From Vibrio sp. HDW18 (GTDB lineage: Bacteria > Pseudomonadota > Gammaproteobacteria > Enterobacterales > Vibrionaceae), in the NCBI RefSeq assembly GCF_011306175.1, contig NZ_CP049914.1:496001-560000 (forward strand): a stretch of DNA of 64,000 bases. The letters run 5' to 3'. Numbering within the stretch: the first letter of the stretch is position 1; each line of letters begins with the position of its first letter. Positions 37,103 through 47,515 of the stretch are shown in pieces. The notes beneath the pieces were generated by a model. It was not told the origin of the DNA. It saw nothing but the letters and a program-made list of their open reading frames with translations, and did not search any database. The position numbers and the translations under genes are program-made.

Positions 37103-37669
37103 ATGTCTACTGAAGCAACTTTACTTGAACGCTGTCAATCACAATGCGAGCTATGTGCCGCATCAGCGCCTCTTTCTCCTTTTGTGGTTGCGCCGCACAC
37201 ACTGGTTACAGTTGATCACGCGGTTATGCTATGTGATACCTGTAAAGGGCAAATCGAAAACCCTGAGACGGTCGACGCGAACCATTGGCGCTGCCTAAAT
37301 GACAGCATGTGGAGCCAAGTTCAACCGGTTCAAGTACAAGCTTGGCGTCAATTGAAACGTCTTGCCGAAACGCAAAGCTGGGCTGGCGATCTACTTGAAA
37401 TGATGTATCTGGATGAAGAAACTGCGAAATGGGCTGAAATTGGTATGGATGATGATGCCGATAAGCCGCGTGATGTGAATGGTGTCGAACTGAAAAAAGG
37501 TGACGATGTCACTGTTATCAAAGATTTGCCAGTTAAAGGCTCAAGCATGGTGATTAAACAAGGCACTGCTGTGCGTGGTATCGCTCTGACTGATGATCCA
37601 AAGCACATCCAAGGCAAAGTTAATGGTCAAACCATGTACATCATTGCCGAATATTGCCGTAAGAAATGA
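37103..37669 (+). CDS. PhnA/YjdM-like zinc-ribbon protein
   Basis: 188 residues. N-terminal cysteines (CQSQCELC, and later CDTCKG) form a probable zinc ribbon, and the C-terminal half has the PhnA domain pattern DVNGVELKKGDDVTVIKDLPVKGSSMVIKQGT (pieces DVNGVELKKGDDV). Despite the name, PhnA of this type is not required for phosphonate use and its function is unknown. ATG 37103 has AAGGTGG 5 bases upstream. Monogenic. Confidence 0.83.
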   Translation: MSTEATLLERCQSQCELCAASAPLSPFVVAPHTLVTVDHAVMLCDTCKGQIENPETVDANHWRCLNDSMWSQVQPVQVQAWRQLKRLAETQSWAGDLLEMMYLDEETAKWAEIGMDDDADKPRDVNGVELKKGDDVTVIKDLPVKGSSMVIKQGTAVRGIALTDDPKHIQGKVNGQTMYIIAEYCRKK

Positions 37670-37716
37670 TCCCTCTTAAGTACAGACTGATTTAACAGCG
37701 ACTTAATCATGCGTAT

Positions 37717-37748
37717 AACCCAAAGTGCCTCGATAGTGACTTTGGGTT
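37717..37748. terminator. Bidirectional terminator after phnA-like gene
   Basis: AACCCAAAGT pairs with ACTTTGGGTT around a 12-base loop, with ATTTTTC after it on the plus strand. It separates convergent genes. Confidence 0.75.
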
Positions 37749-37872
37749 ATTTTTCACGTTCAGGCACACAAGCCAATCACCTGCACCAGAATGACATAGG
37801 CAGAGCAACAAAAACACCGATCATTGGCCGACGTTTCAATTGATATCTGTGGTCAATCACTCGCTGAGTGAC

Positions 37873-38061
37873 TTACCGGTATAAGCCGAGATCTTTTTGA
37901 AGATGGGCTGACAATTCGTCCGCTTGGTAATAACGTGGAGCATTTGCCAAAAACAGAATGTTGACTAGGTGAGCCATCAATCCTTTGAAGTTAACCGCGT
38001 AGGTCTTGCTATCCTTAGAGGTTGGAGCCGCAAGGGGCCCGATTTGCATTAGCTGAGCCAT
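37873..38061 (-). CDS. Small hypothetical protein (62 residues)
   Basis: I do not recognise a family. MAQLMQIGPLAAPTSKDSKT begins a soluble helical protein with a hydrophobic patch (HLVNILFLANAPRYY). ATG 38061 has AGAGG 6 bases upstream; an upstream TTG (38112) is less supported. No signal peptide. Confidence 0.6.
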   Translation of the reverse strand: MAQLMQIGPLAAPTSKDSKTYAVNFKGLMAHLVNILFLANAPRYYQADELSAHLQKDLGLYR

Positions 38062-38207
38062 GTTTGCCTCTGTTGAATCGGTCACTATTTTATTAGGTTC
38101 AATTTTAGTCAATCACAGCGTGGTTAGAAAATGACGAATTTTTCCGCTTCAGATAACTTAAACTAATGGCCTATTCTCAACTTACTCGCCTACCCTTTAT
38201 GCTTGAT

Positions 38208-39800
38208 TTAGGCCAAAGCAAGACGCACCAACTGTTGTGTATACGGATGCTGTGGTTGAGTAAATAAGCGTTGGGTTTCCCCTTGTTCGACGATGGCTCC
38301 CGCCTTTAGCACCATAGTGTGGTGGCACATTGCGCGGATCACCGCTAAATCGTGACTGATAAACAGATAGGTTAACTGGTATTTTTGCTGCAGATGTTTA
38401 AGTAAATCCAAGACTTGTGCTTGCACTGTACGATCGAGTGAGGAAGTCGGCTCATCGAGCAAAATAAACTCGGGCTTAAGGATCAGCGCACGAGCAATCG
38501 CAATACGCTGGCGTTGTCCACCTGAAAACTCATTCGGATAACGATGCCGCGTGCTGACATCCAACCCCATCTCTTGCATGACCACACAAATGGCTTGATC
38601 AATCTGCTCTTCATTCATCTGGCGATGGACACGCAACCCCTCCCCAATCACTTGAGCGACCGACATGCGCGGATTCAGCGCAGAATAAGGATCTTGAAAC
38701 ACCACTTGCATTTTGCTGCGATACGGCAACATTTCCTTACGCCCTAGCCTTTGCAAATCTTCTCCAGCAAAACGAATTTCTCCTTGGGATGCGAGCAGTT
38801 TTAAAATGGCCATACCAGTGGTGGATTTTCCTGAACCACTTTCGCCGACTAAGCCCAGTGATTGCCCTTTGACTAAAGTGAAATTAACGTCAGTCACGGC
38901 TTTGCTATACCCTTGTGTGCGCTGAAATAATCCGCCTTTGATGGGAAACCAAACTCGCAAATTTTCGACCGTTAATAAAGAGGGAGCATTGATGTCCGCC
39001 GTAATCGGAGCCCCACGAGGATCGGCGTTGATCAACTGTTGTGTATAAGGATGCAGTGGCGCAGCAAAAAGTGTTTGGCAGTGATTGGTTTCCACTAGCT
39101 TACCTTGTTGCATTACGGCCACTCGATCTGCAATTTGGCGCACTATGCTTAAATCATGGGTAATAAACAACATCGCCATGCCAAGCTCTTGTTGCAGTGA
39201 TTTCAATAGCGCCAAGATCTGGGCTTGCACTGACACATCCAACGCGGTAGTCGGTTCATCGGCGATCAGTAGTTCTGGTTCATTGATCAGCGCCATTGCG
39301 ATCATCACCCGCTGACGTTCACCACCTGAAAGTTGATGTGGATAAGCATTAAGTTTAATTTGTGGATGATGGATCCCTACCTTGGTGAGCCATTCTAATG
39401 CGATTTGCTGTGCCGCCGCTGAGCGTAAACCACGGTGAATGGCTAACGTTTCCACCAACTGTTGACCAATTTTATGTAAGGGATTGAGTGACACCATTGG
39501 CTCTTGAAAAATCATGCCAATTCGCCCGCCTCGTAATCCGCGCAGTGTTCGCTCTGAGCAGCGTAGCGTATCAATCCCGGCAAACTGAATACGGCCATTT
39601 AAGTAATGAGCCGAACCTTTGCCAAGTAGGCGTAAAATCGCATTTGCCGTCACTGACTTGCCCGACCCACTCTCGCCCACCAAGGCTAACGTTTCGCCAC
39701 GCGCGATCTGTAAACTGATCCCTTCAGTCACCGGGCGTATTTCGTCTGCCGCACCAAAACCGATCGAGAGATCATCAATCTTCAATAGCCAATCGTTCAC
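38208..39800 (-). CDS. yejF: Peptide ABC transporter double ATP-binding protein YejF
   Basis: 530 residues with two full ATPase cassettes. Each has Walker A (GESGSGKS), signature (LSGGERQR; FSGGQRQR) and Walker B (LLIADEPTTALD; FILLDEPTSSLD). The tandem arrangement is typical of YejF. It energises uptake of peptides such as microcin-C-like compounds. Start overlaps the yejE stop by 4 bases (ATGA). Last gene of yejABEF. Confidence 0.92.
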   Translation of the reverse strand: MNDWLLKIDDLSIGFGAADEIRPVTEGISLQIARGETLALVGESGSGKSVTANAILRLLGKGSAHYLNGRIQFAGIDTLRCSERTLRGLRGGRIGMIFQEPMVSLNPLHKIGQQLVETLAIHRGLRSAAAQQIALEWLTKVGIHHPQIKLNAYPHQLSGGERQRVMIAMALINEPELLIADEPTTALDVSVQAQILALLKSLQQELGMAMLFITHDLSIVRQIADRVAVMQQGKLVETNHCQTLFAAPLHPYTQQLINADPRGAPITADINAPSLLTVENLRVWFPIKGGLFQRTQGYSKAVTDVNFTLVKGQSLGLVGESGSGKSTTGMAILKLLASQGEIRFAGEDLQRLGRKEMLPYRSKMQVVFQDPYSALNPRMSVAQVIGEGLRVHRQMNEEQIDQAICVVMQEMGLDVSTRHRYPNEFSGGQRQRIAIARALILKPEFILLDEPTSSLDRTVQAQVLDLLKHLQQKYQLTYLFISHDLAVIRAMCHHTMVLKAGAIVEQGETQRLFTQPQHPYTQQLVRLALA

Positions 39801-40852
39801 GAGCCGCTCCGTTGTAAATGAGGGTCAAAGGCATCACGCACCGCTTCACCAATAAAAACCAATAAGCTCAGCATCAGTGATAGTACGATAAACGCCGATA
39901 AACCAAGCCAAGGCGCTTGCAAATTCGCTTTACCTTGCGCGAGCAATTCCCCTAGCGATGGCGAGCCAGCAGGCAAACCAAAACCAAGAAAATCTAACGA
40001 AGTCAAAGTAGTGACTGAGCCAGAGAGGATGAATGGCATCATAGTCAATGACGCCACCATCGCATTAGGTAACATATGGCGTAACATTATCCGTAAATCA
40101 CTGACCCCCAGCGCCTGTGCTGCCCGCACATAATCAAAGTTACGGCAGCGCAAAAACTCGGCACGCACGACACCCACTAAACTCATCCAACTAAACAGCA
40201 CCATGATGCCAAGTAACCACCAAAAATTAGCTTCAACAAAGCTTGATAAAATGATCAATAGAAACAAAGTCGGCATCCCTGACCAAACCTCAATAAAACG
40301 CTGACCGAGCAGATCTAACCAGCCGCCGTAATAACCTTGCACCGCGCCAATCAGCACGCCAATCAAGGAGGAGATCAGCGTTAACACAAAACCAAACACG
40401 ATCGAGATCCGAAAGCCATAGATGATCCGCGCTAATACATCACGACCTTTATCATCGGTACCCAGCCAATTGACTGCATCAGGTGCTGATGGTGCGCTGC
40501 CAGCCAGATTGAAGTTGATGGTGTCATAGTGAAAGCGGATCACTGGCCAAATAATCGTCCCTTGCTCTTCTATCAATTCAATGACGAATGGGTCGGTATA
40601 ATCGGCAGAGGTAGCAAATTCTCCACCGAACTCGGTTTCGCTATAAGTTTGAAAAATCGGCGTATACCAGCGTCCTTGGTAGTGGATCAGCAGTGGCTTA
40701 TCATTGGCGATCAACTCGGCAAATAGACTTATCACCAGCAATAGTAAGAAAATCCATAATGACCACACACCGCGCCGATTAGCGTTAAATCGAGCCCAGC
40801 GCGCTTGGGTTAATGGATTGGGCGCGGGTTGTATTTTTTGCCACATTTTCAT
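39797..40852 (-). CDS. yejE: Peptide ABC transporter permease YejE
   Basis: 351 residues, about six helices with a large periplasmic loop after helix 1 ([22 protein letters not shown]). The EAA-type segment [23 protein letters not shown] is the ATPase contact (partial: [13 protein letters not shown]). DppC/OppC-like. Overlaps both neighbours by four bases, so the four genes are tightly coupled. Confidence 0.92.
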   Translation of the reverse strand: MKMWQKIQPAPNPLTQARWARFNANRRGVWSLWIFLLLLVISLFAELIANDKPLLIHYQGRWYTPIFQTYSETEFGGEFATSADYTDPFVIELIEEQGTIIWPVIRFHYDTINFNLAGSAPSAPDAVNWLGTDDKGRDVLARIIYGFRISIVFGFVLTLISSLIGVLIGAVQGYYGGWLDLLGQRFIEVWSGMPTLFLLIILSSFVEANFWWLLGIMVLFSWMSLVGVVRAEFLRCRNFDYVRAAQALGVSDLRIMLRHMLPNAMVASLTMMPFILSGSVTTLTSLDFLGFGLPAGSPSLGELLAQGKANLQAPWLGLSAFIVLSLMLSLLVFIGEAVRDAFDPHLQRSGS

Positions 40853-41934
40853 CCGCGAGCCTCAAAATCGATGCGTGGATCGACCCACATGTAAGTCAGA
40901 TCTGAAATAATACTCAGCAGTAATCCGAGCAGGGTCATAATATACAAAGAGCTAAACACCAGCGGATAATCGCGTTGGATGGTGGCCTCAAAGCCGAGTA
41001 GACCTATCCCTTCCAATGAGAACATCACTTCAATCAGCATTGAGCCAGTAAAGAAAATACTGATAAACGCACTTGGAAAACCGGCAATAATGATCAACAT
41101 TGCATTACGAAACACATGACGATAGAGAATCGCTCGCTCATCCAACCCTTTAGCCCGTGCAGTCACCACATATTGCTTATTGATTTCATCCAAAAACGAG
41201 TTTTTGGTCAGCATACTTAAGGTGGCAAAACCGCCGATCACCATTGCTAATGTAGGTAAGGTAAGATGCCAAAAATAATCAAAAATTTGTTGGTACCAAG
41301 GTAACGCGGCAAAATTATCGGAGACCAACCCACGCAGTGGAAACCAACTAAAATAGTTGCCGCTGGCAAATACAATGATCAACATCAGCGCAAACAGAAA
41401 ACCAGGGATGGCATAGCCGATGATCACCAGCGCACTCGACCAAATATCAAATCGTGAACCATGATGGATCGCTTTGCTGATGCCAAGTGGGATTGAAATA
41501 AGGTAAATCAGTAGAGTGCTCCAAAGCCCAAGCGAGATCGAAACGGGCAAGCGTTGAATGATCAAATCAATCACGTTGCCACCACGAAACAGACTCTCAC
41601 CAAAATTAAAACTGGCGTAATCTTTCAGCATCTGCCAATAACGCAGGTGCAATGGTTTATCAAACCCAAACCGACGAGTGATTTCTGCCACCACCTCTGG
41701 ATCCAGTCCCCTTGAACCTTTATAGCCACTCACTGCCGCGTCCGTAGTGGCGGCGACCTCTTGGCCTCCACCACTAAAACGCTCCATTAAACCAGAAGTG
41801 TTGCCTTCCAACTGGGCGATCGCTTGCTCAACCGGACCGCCTGGGGCAATTTGAATGATAAAAAAGTTAATGGTGATGATCGCCCATAAGGTCGGCACCA
41901 CCAGCAGCAGACGGCGTGCAATATAACTCAGCAT
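40849..41934 (-). CDS. yejB: Peptide ABC transporter permease YejB
   Basis: 361 residues, OppB/DppB-like, starting [17 protein letters not shown]. The EAA loop reads [23 protein letters not shown] (partial [13 protein letters not shown]). ATG 41934 is 8 bases after the yejA stop; longer reading from 41994 overlaps yejA and lacks a ribosome site. A periplasmic loop of about 90 residues follows helix 1, as usual for YejB. Confidence 0.92.
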   Translation of the reverse strand: MLSYIARRLLLVVPTLWAIITINFFIIQIAPGGPVEQAIAQLEGNTSGLMERFSGGGQEVAATTDAAVSGYKGSRGLDPEVVAEITRRFGFDKPLHLRYWQMLKDYASFNFGESLFRGGNVIDLIIQRLPVSISLGLWSTLLIYLISIPLGISKAIHHGSRFDIWSSALVIIGYAIPGFLFALMLIIVFASGNYFSWFPLRGLVSDNFAALPWYQQIFDYFWHLTLPTLAMVIGGFATLSMLTKNSFLDEINKQYVVTARAKGLDERAILYRHVFRNAMLIIIAGFPSAFISIFFTGSMLIEVMFSLEGIGLLGFEATIQRDYPLVFSSLYIMTLLGLLLSIISDLTYMWVDPRIDFEARG

Positions 41935-41942
41935 CACGCCTC

Positions 41943-43760
41943 CTAACGCCGTTTTTCCGGCAAACGCTGCGCTTTTTGTTGGTCTACCCACCAAGTGTCT
42001 AAGCCTAAAGAATATTTAGGAAATTGCGTTGGACGGCCGAATTTATCCCACATCGCCACCCGATACATGCTTAAATGCCATTGTGGGATAAGGTAGAAAT
42101 TCCATTGCAATACTCGATCGAGCGCTCGTCCTAACGCGCGCAGTTTAATGGTATCTTGCTGACTCGTTGCGATTTGCTCGGTGAGAGCATCAAGCACCGG
42201 ATCATTTGCCGCGGCAGTGTTGTAAGTGGAATCCATATAATGTGAATTCCACACAATTAATAAATTGGGACTCGGATAGGGATTCGCGCTGTAACCATGT
42301 GAAATCATATCAAAGTCACGATCACGTAACCGTTTCGTGTACTGGGTGGTATCGACCGTGCGGATCTTCATCTCGATCCCCATTAATTGCAGATTTTTTT
42401 GCAGCGGAATGGCAATTCGCTCCGCGGTTGGGCTGTAAATCAGCAGCTCAAAACGCAGTGGTTGACCGGTTTGGGTATGGGTCATCACCTTATTATTCAA
42501 TTCCCACCCTGCCTCTTTCAATAAGGCAAATGCCTTACGCATCTGTTGGCGGATCCGCCCGCTACCATCGGTCACCGGTGGTTGATACACCTCACTAAAA
42601 ACCCGGGCTGGCACACTCTCTTTATAAGGCGATAAAATCGCTAACTCAGCGGCATCCGGCAGTTGTTGCGCGGCATATTCAGTATTTTGGAAATAGCTGC
42701 GAGTGCGTTGGTATTGATCATAGAACAGATTCTTATTCATCCACTCAAAATCTAAGGCGTAATTTAACGCTTCACGCACTCGAACATCTTGGAACACCAG
42801 GCGCTGAGTGTTGAAAATAAATCCTTGGGTAGCTGCGGGGGCCTGATGAGCAATTTGCTCTTTCTTGATCAAACCTTGATCAAAATGACTGCCGGTATAG
42901 GCGGTTGCCCAAAATTTAGCTTGATTCTCTTGGCGTAGGTCAAACTCCCCCGCTTTAAAAGCTTCCAGCATCACCGTATCATCACGATAATAATCATACT
43001 GAATTTGTGCAAAATTATGCCGACCCACGTTGACCGGTAAATCTTTCGCCCAATAATTTGGATTGAGCTGATAGGTCACGCTTTGCCCAGGTTTGAAAGC
43101 CACAATTTGATAGGCACCACTACCAATTGGTGGCTGATTGAGTGGTTCGGCCAGATTTTTATCTTGCCAGAAATGTTTGGGTAACACGCGGGTTGATTGT
43201 GCGAGGCTAAACAGTTGTTCACGGTTAGGTTGCTGCATTTCGATGCGTACTGTTCGTTCAGCAATCGCCCGCACTGACTTTACATCTTTGTAGTACACCC
43301 GATATTGCGCTACCCCTTCGCTCATAAATTTATCAAAGGTAAATTCCACATCTTGCGCCGTGATGGGCTGTTGATCATGAAAGCGTGCCAGTGGATTAAG
43401 ATCAATTTCCAACCAAGTGAAATCATCAGAGTAGCGAATTTTACTGGCAATCAGCGGATAGTATGAGTCAATTTCATCCGCCGGTGAGAACATGAGTGGA
43501 TCATACAATTCTTCGCTATTGGCGGCGGCCACCCCACGTGAGGCAAAACGGTTAAAGTTGTCGTATGTGCCTAATTCGCCAAAGGTGACTTTGCCATATT
43601 TGGGCGCCTGTGGATTTACATAATCAAAATGCGCAAAATTGGCAGGATATTTGGCTTGCCCAAACCCAACCAGCCGAGTGGTTTCAACCACATTGGCCCA
43701 ACTTATCTGGCTAGATAACACCAGCAGGATACCTAATCCCATCGCTTTGTAACTGCGCAT
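41943..43760 (-). CDS. yejA: Peptide ABC transporter binding protein YejA
   Basis: 605 residues, periplasmic SBP_bac_5 protein. A signal peptide (about 1-23, ISWA) precedes the mature [22 protein letters not shown] (partial [17 protein letters not shown]). ATG 43760 follows GAGGGAGAG at 5 bases; the 43778 reading has no such site. First gene of yejABEF on the minus strand, with a 400-bp upstream gap holding its promoter. Confidence 0.92.
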   Translation of the reverse strand: MRSYKAMGLGILLVLSSQISWANVVETTRLVGFGQAKYPANFAHFDYVNPQAPKYGKVTFGELGTYDNFNRFASRGVAAANSEELYDPLMFSPADEIDSYYPLIASKIRYSDDFTWLEIDLNPLARFHDQQPITAQDVEFTFDKFMSEGVAQYRVYYKDVKSVRAIAERTVRIEMQQPNREQLFSLAQSTRVLPKHFWQDKNLAEPLNQPPIGSGAYQIVAFKPGQSVTYQLNPNYWAKDLPVNVGRHNFAQIQYDYYRDDTVMLEAFKAGEFDLRQENQAKFWATAYTGSHFDQGLIKKEQIAHQAPAATQGFIFNTQRLVFQDVRVREALNYALDFEWMNKNLFYDQYQRTRSYFQNTEYAAQQLPDAAELAILSPYKESVPARVFSEVYQPPVTDGSGRIRQQMRKAFALLKEAGWELNNKVMTHTQTGQPLRFELLIYSPTAERIAIPLQKNLQLMGIEMKIRTVDTTQYTKRLRDRDFDMISHGYSANPYPSPNLLIVWNSHYMDSTYNTAAANDPVLDALTEQIATSQQDTIKLRALGRALDRVLQWNFYLIPQWHLSMYRVAMWDKFGRPTQFPKYSLGLDTWWVDQQKAQRLPEKRR

Positions 43761-43778
43761 CGCTCTCTCCCTCGGCAT

Positions 43779-44183
43779 GTTATCTCATCCTATTCCATAT
43801 CAAACTTAGATGTGATGGTATAAATAACCAATCATGCAGACAGTTAAATCGCCTTAAACCTAAGCTTTTGGCCGATGCTAACACAATTTTTTATCTGAAA
43901 CGCCACTGATCAAGCTGAATTAAAATCGATTTGGCTTCATGATTGCATCGCTGTTGGCCCTATTCTGGCTCAAATCCGATCTTATCGATAGAGCCGCTAC
44001 TGCTAGGCTAAGCACCTTACTCAAGCACAAGCGTGCATACGCGTTCAAGCTGTCAGTCTATTGTGCAAAAATTGAGGCAAACAAGCGCATTAAATGTGCA
44101 GACAACGCCTATTTTACGCGGTTGTATTGACATTTTTTGATAACTTCCTAGCATGGCATTTTTCACTGTAATGAGAACTTTCC
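43779..44183. other. Divergent intergenic region
   Basis: 405 bases between yejA and a divergent small gene. Only unsupported short frames occur. I see no hairpin with a T-tract, operator or RNA motif I can name; a TTGACA-like TTGACATTTTTTG at about 44127 could be a -35 for the downstream gene. Confidence 0.35.
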
Positions 44184-44621
44184 ATGTCTGAGACAACCCC
44201 AACCGAAACACCAGCAGTGGACTTAGCATCCATCTCACCAGAACTGCGCCAAGTTCTAGAGTTTGATCAAGTGCCAGAAGCAATGTATCACATGGTAACT
44301 TCGATTCATGAAGTCTCTGAAGAAGTGGTCCGTGAAGCCTGGAACTCACTGCCAGCCAGTGCACAAAACATTCTGGATAATTTTGAACAGTTTCATGCAC
44401 TGATTTCCGTTAGCCAAGCTTTTGCTGGGCTGAATGTCATGGAAGAGTTCCCAACCTTGAATCTTCCTAAAGAGATGAGCGAACAAGATAAAGAGGCCTA
44501 TCGGGCTCAGTTGCTGGATCAAGTGCTGCACAACTGTGTTAAAGACATGGTTAAACAGATCAAAAAAGCACGCCGTGACCCAATCCTTAAACGTGATTTT
44601 AAAGACGTGTTTGCCCAATAA
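44184..44621 (+). CDS. Conserved hypothetical protein (145 residues)
   Basis: No family recognised. Acidic N-terminus (MSETTPTETPAVDLASISPE), helical body, no signal peptide or membrane helix, and a basic tail KQIKKARRDPILKRDFKDVF. The tail pattern suggests interaction with nucleic acid or a partner protein. Good upstream spacing and terminators on both sides support it as real. Monogenic. Confidence 0.65.
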   Translation: MSETTPTETPAVDLASISPELRQVLEFDQVPEAMYHMVTSIHEVSEEVVREAWNSLPASAQNILDNFEQFHALISVSQAFAGLNVMEEFPTLNLPKEMSEQDKEAYRAQLLDQVLHNCVKDMVKQIKKARRDPILKRDFKDVFAQ

Positions 44622-44671
44622 GCCAATCACCTAGGATCTTGTTGATCAAAAATGGTAAATGGGCAAGGTAG

Positions 44672-44705
44672 TATGCAAGGAGCACTAATGCGCTCCTTGC
44701 ATTTT
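44672..44705 (+). terminator. Terminator of the hypothetical gene
   Basis: TGCAAGGAGC pairs with GCTCCTTGCA around a short loop, followed by TTTT. About 50 bases after the stop. Confidence 0.8.
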
Positions 44706-44717
44706 AGGCAAAAAAAA

Positions 44718-44738
44718 AGCCCACTTAATCAGTGGGCT
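44718..44738 (-). terminator. Terminator of scrA
   Basis: AGCCCACT-TAATC-AGTGGGCT; on the minus strand it is followed by eight Us. Twenty-two bases after the scrA stop. Confidence 0.88.
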
Positions 44739-44759
44739 TGCGTACTTCATAGGGGGAAG

Positions 44760-46199
44760 TTACGCCATTACCTGAACCCCTTGCTTGGCCTGCTCACGTA
44801 GCCCAAGTAAGAAAGTCAAACCAAATGCGGCGACAAAAGCAATCACCATCCCAACAATATAGTAGCCAATTTGCTGTGGAGTAATCGAAATGATCCCAGG
44901 CAAGCCTGCCGCGCCTAAAGCTTGAGCTTTGACATTAAATAACGTAATGAAAGCACTTGCCAAAGCCGAACCACAAATCGCTGCAATAAACGGATAACGC
45001 AGCTTCAAATTAACACCAAACATTGCAGGCTCTGTAATACCCAATAATGCGGTGATTCCAGATGGAATCGCAATTCCCTTGAGTTTGCTATCTTTAGTCA
45101 TCACGCCCACCGCTAACGCTGCGGCACCCTGAGCAACATTTGACATAGCGGCAATCGGGAAGATAAAGGTTCCACCAGTGGTGATAATGTCGGCCAATAA
45201 TTGCGTTTCGATGGCAATGAAGCTGTGGTGCATGCCAGTGATCACAAAAGGCGCATAGATGAAACCAAATAAACCACCACCGATAAAGCCTGCTGAATCA
45301 TAGAGCCAATTCAGCGCATCTCCGAGCATGAAGCCAATATCACGAGTTAGTGGGCCGACCAAGGTGAAGGTGAGAAAACCGGTGATAAAAATTGCCAACA
45401 TTGGTGTCAGTAGGTTATCCAACACTGAAGGAACAATTTTACGGAGACCATTTTCAATTTTGGCTAAAATGAAAGCCGATACCAGTACCGGTAGCACCGA
45501 ACCTTGATAACCCACTTTCTCAATAGCAAAACCAAGAATATTCCAAGTCGGTACAGTGCCCGATACCGATGCACTGCCAAATCCCCAACCATTGAGTAGA
45601 TCTGGGTGTACCATCAGCATGCCAAGTGCGGCACCTAAAAACGGATTACCGCCAAATTTACGCGAAGCTGAGAACGCAAGTAATACCGGTAGATAGACAA
45701 ACGGAGCATTGGCAAAGGTGTTGATCATGCTGGCTAAATCAGCCAATCCAGGATTAGCATCAATCAGTGATTGCCCTTCAATGAATAAGCCGGTGGCCGT
45801 AAGTACATTGAATAACCCCATCAATAGACCACCAGCCACAATGGCAGGAATAATCGGCACAAAAATATCCGATAAACCTTTCACCGCCCGTTGCGCCCAG
45901 TTCTGTTTTTCTGCGCCAACCGAAGCCACATCATTGGTCGACATGTCGGCTAAACCCGTTAATTTGGCCATTTCAGCATAGACTTGGTTCACAATGCCTG
46001 AGCCAAAAATGATTTGATACTGTCCTGCAACTTTGAATTGCCCTTTCACGCCTGGCAGTGATTCGATGGCGCTTTCATCGAGTTGCGTTTCATCTTTTAA
46101 CACTAAACGTAGACGAGTCGCACAATGCGCGAGTGCTTGAATATTGCTTTTGCCACCCAAGCTATCTAGAAGTTGTTTTGCTATGACTGGATAGTCCAT
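44760..46199 (-). CDS. scrA: PTS sucrose-specific EIIBC component
   Basis: 479 residues. The EIIB domain (about 1-90) has the phospho-cysteine motif ALAHCATRLRLVLKD (Cys at about 26). The EIIC membrane domain follows with the signature GITEPAMFGVNLK near residue 380. Lacks an EIIA domain, so a separate EIIA (for example Crr) must supply phosphate. Takes up sucrose as sucrose-6-phosphate. Divergent from scrR, with the putative operator between them. Confidence 0.92.
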   Translation of the reverse strand: MDYPVIAKQLLDSLGGKSNIQALAHCATRLRLVLKDETQLDESAIESLPGVKGQFKVAGQYQIIFGSGIVNQVYAEMAKLTGLADMSTNDVASVGAEKQNWAQRAVKGLSDIFVPIIPAIVAGGLLMGLFNVLTATGLFIEGQSLIDANPGLADLASMINTFANAPFVYLPVLLAFSASRKFGGNPFLGAALGMLMVHPDLLNGWGFGSASVSGTVPTWNILGFAIEKVGYQGSVLPVLVSAFILAKIENGLRKIVPSVLDNLLTPMLAIFITGFLTFTLVGPLTRDIGFMLGDALNWLYDSAGFIGGGLFGFIYAPFVITGMHHSFIAIETQLLADIITTGGTFIFPIAAMSNVAQGAAALAVGVMTKDSKLKGIAIPSGITALLGITEPAMFGVNLKLRYPFIAAICGSALASAFITLFNVKAQALGAAGLPGIISITPQQIGYYIVGMVIAFVAAFGLTFLLGLREQAKQGVQVMA

Positions 46200-46257
46200 A
46201 ACTCACCCCGGTATTTATTTTTGTTCAATTGAAAATAGGCCGTTTGCCATATCAATT

Positions 46258-46269
46258 GGGAACGTTTGC
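46258..46269. promoter_or_regulatory. Putative ScrR operator between scrA and scrR
   Basis: GGGAACGTTTGC shares GGGAACGTT with the site before scrB (which is in inverted orientation). The LacI-family palindrome centre AACGTT is present. Confidence 0.55.
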
Positions 46270-46444
46270 AAGTTCATTCTTGTCTGTTTCTGAGTTGTGG
46301 TCAAAATCAATACCATCAAAATGTGAATAAGATCGCCAAATTTACTAAGGATGCAGCATGAAACAGGGTTAAAATGTGATTATTCATTTGTTTGTAGTCT
46401 CTATTTCTGCAATCAATCCCAATTTTGCGCCTTCAGGATGCTCT

Positions 46445-47437
46445 ATGGCCAGTTTGCATGATGTTGCCCGTTTAGCGGGTGTTTCTAAATCTACCGTTTC
46501 TCGTGTTATTAATGATGAGTATGGCGTTAAACAATCGACAAAAATCAAAGTTTTACAGGCAGTTAAGCAATGTGGTTATGTCGTTAATCAAGTTGCCAAA
46601 GATCTCAAATCACAAACCACCAATTTGATTGGCGTGATTGTACCTCGTGTTTCTTCTCATGCCACTGCGCAAGGAGTAGATGGACTAACGGCCATTTTCG
46701 AACAAGCAGGCAAGCATGTGCTATTGGCCAACACCCATCAAGTGCATGCAAAAGAAATTGAATATATTCAGATATTTAACCAGAAAAGAGTCGAAGGCAT
46801 TGTCTTTTATGCAACGCACCTTGATAAGCCTCTAGTCGAAGCGATTCAGCAATCAGCCGTTCCGGTGGTGTTGGTGGGACAAGACGGCTCGTTATATAAC
46901 ATTCCGAGCATAGTGCACGACGATCATCGAGTGGGTTTTGAGGCCGGACAACGCTTAGTTACTGCCGGATGTCAGCATATTGGTTTTATTGGTGTGCAAA
47001 GTGATGATATCGCAGTCGATGCACTGCGTTCACAAGGCTTAGAGCAAGCCCTCGCCTTTCATCAATTAGAACTGCTTTTTCATAGGCGCGGAGATTTTTC
47101 GCTGCACTCCGGTTATCAGATGGCCAAACAAGCCTATCAAGATCACCCACAGCTTGATGGCCTATTCTGCGCGACTGACCGGCTGGCGATTGGCGCAATT
47201 AAAGCGCTGCAAGAGCTCGGCGTTCAAGTCGGCCAGCAAATTAAATTGCTTGGGGTGGGCAATGATGAGTTGGCTTATGTGAGTACACCACCATTGGCAA
47301 CTTTTAACTATGCATTTGATAAAGCTGGCGAAAATGCAGCTAAAATGCTGCTAGAACGGATTGCGGGTCGTGGACAAGAAATGAGTAAAGTAGTGCTGAC
47401 CTTCCAAAATATTCAACGAGAAACTTGCCCTGTGTGA
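46445..47437 (+). CDS. scrR: LacI-family sucrose operon repressor
   Basis: 330 residues. Helix-turn-helix SLHDVARLAGVSKSTVSRVI (20 residues) with the hinge helix, then a periplasmic-binding-like effector domain (about 60-330). ATG 46445 has AGGAT upstream; the GTG at 46376 gives an N-terminal extension foreign to LacI proteins. Sits between divergent scrA and co-directional scrB, with candidate sites at both. The effector is probably fructose or sucrose-6-phosphate (known for ScrR of enterics; inferred here). Confidence 0.88.
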   Translation: MASLHDVARLAGVSKSTVSRVINDEYGVKQSTKIKVLQAVKQCGYVVNQVAKDLKSQTTNLIGVIVPRVSSHATAQGVDGLTAIFEQAGKHVLLANTHQVHAKEIEYIQIFNQKRVEGIVFYATHLDKPLVEAIQQSAVPVVLVGQDGSLYNIPSIVHDDHRVGFEAGQRLVTAGCQHIGFIGVQSDDIAVDALRSQGLEQALAFHQLELLFHRRGDFSLHSGYQMAKQAYQDHPQLDGLFCATDRLAIGAIKALQELGVQVGQQIKLLGVGNDELAYVSTPPLATFNYAFDKAGENAAKMLLERIAGRGQEMSKVVLTFQNIQRETCPV

Positions 47438-47477
47438 TCACGAAAAACTTGCTTTACCAGTTTGGGGACGCTAAATT

Positions 47478-47489
47478 GAGAACGTTCCC
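47478..47489. promoter_or_regulatory. Putative ScrR operator before scrB
   Basis: GAGAACGTTCCC contains a perfect GAACGTTC palindrome and reads GGGAACGTT on the minus strand, like the site at 46258. It lies 27 bases before scrB. Confidence 0.58.
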
Positions 47490-47515
47490 GACATTTTTGA
47501 TGGTAAGGTAAGTCA

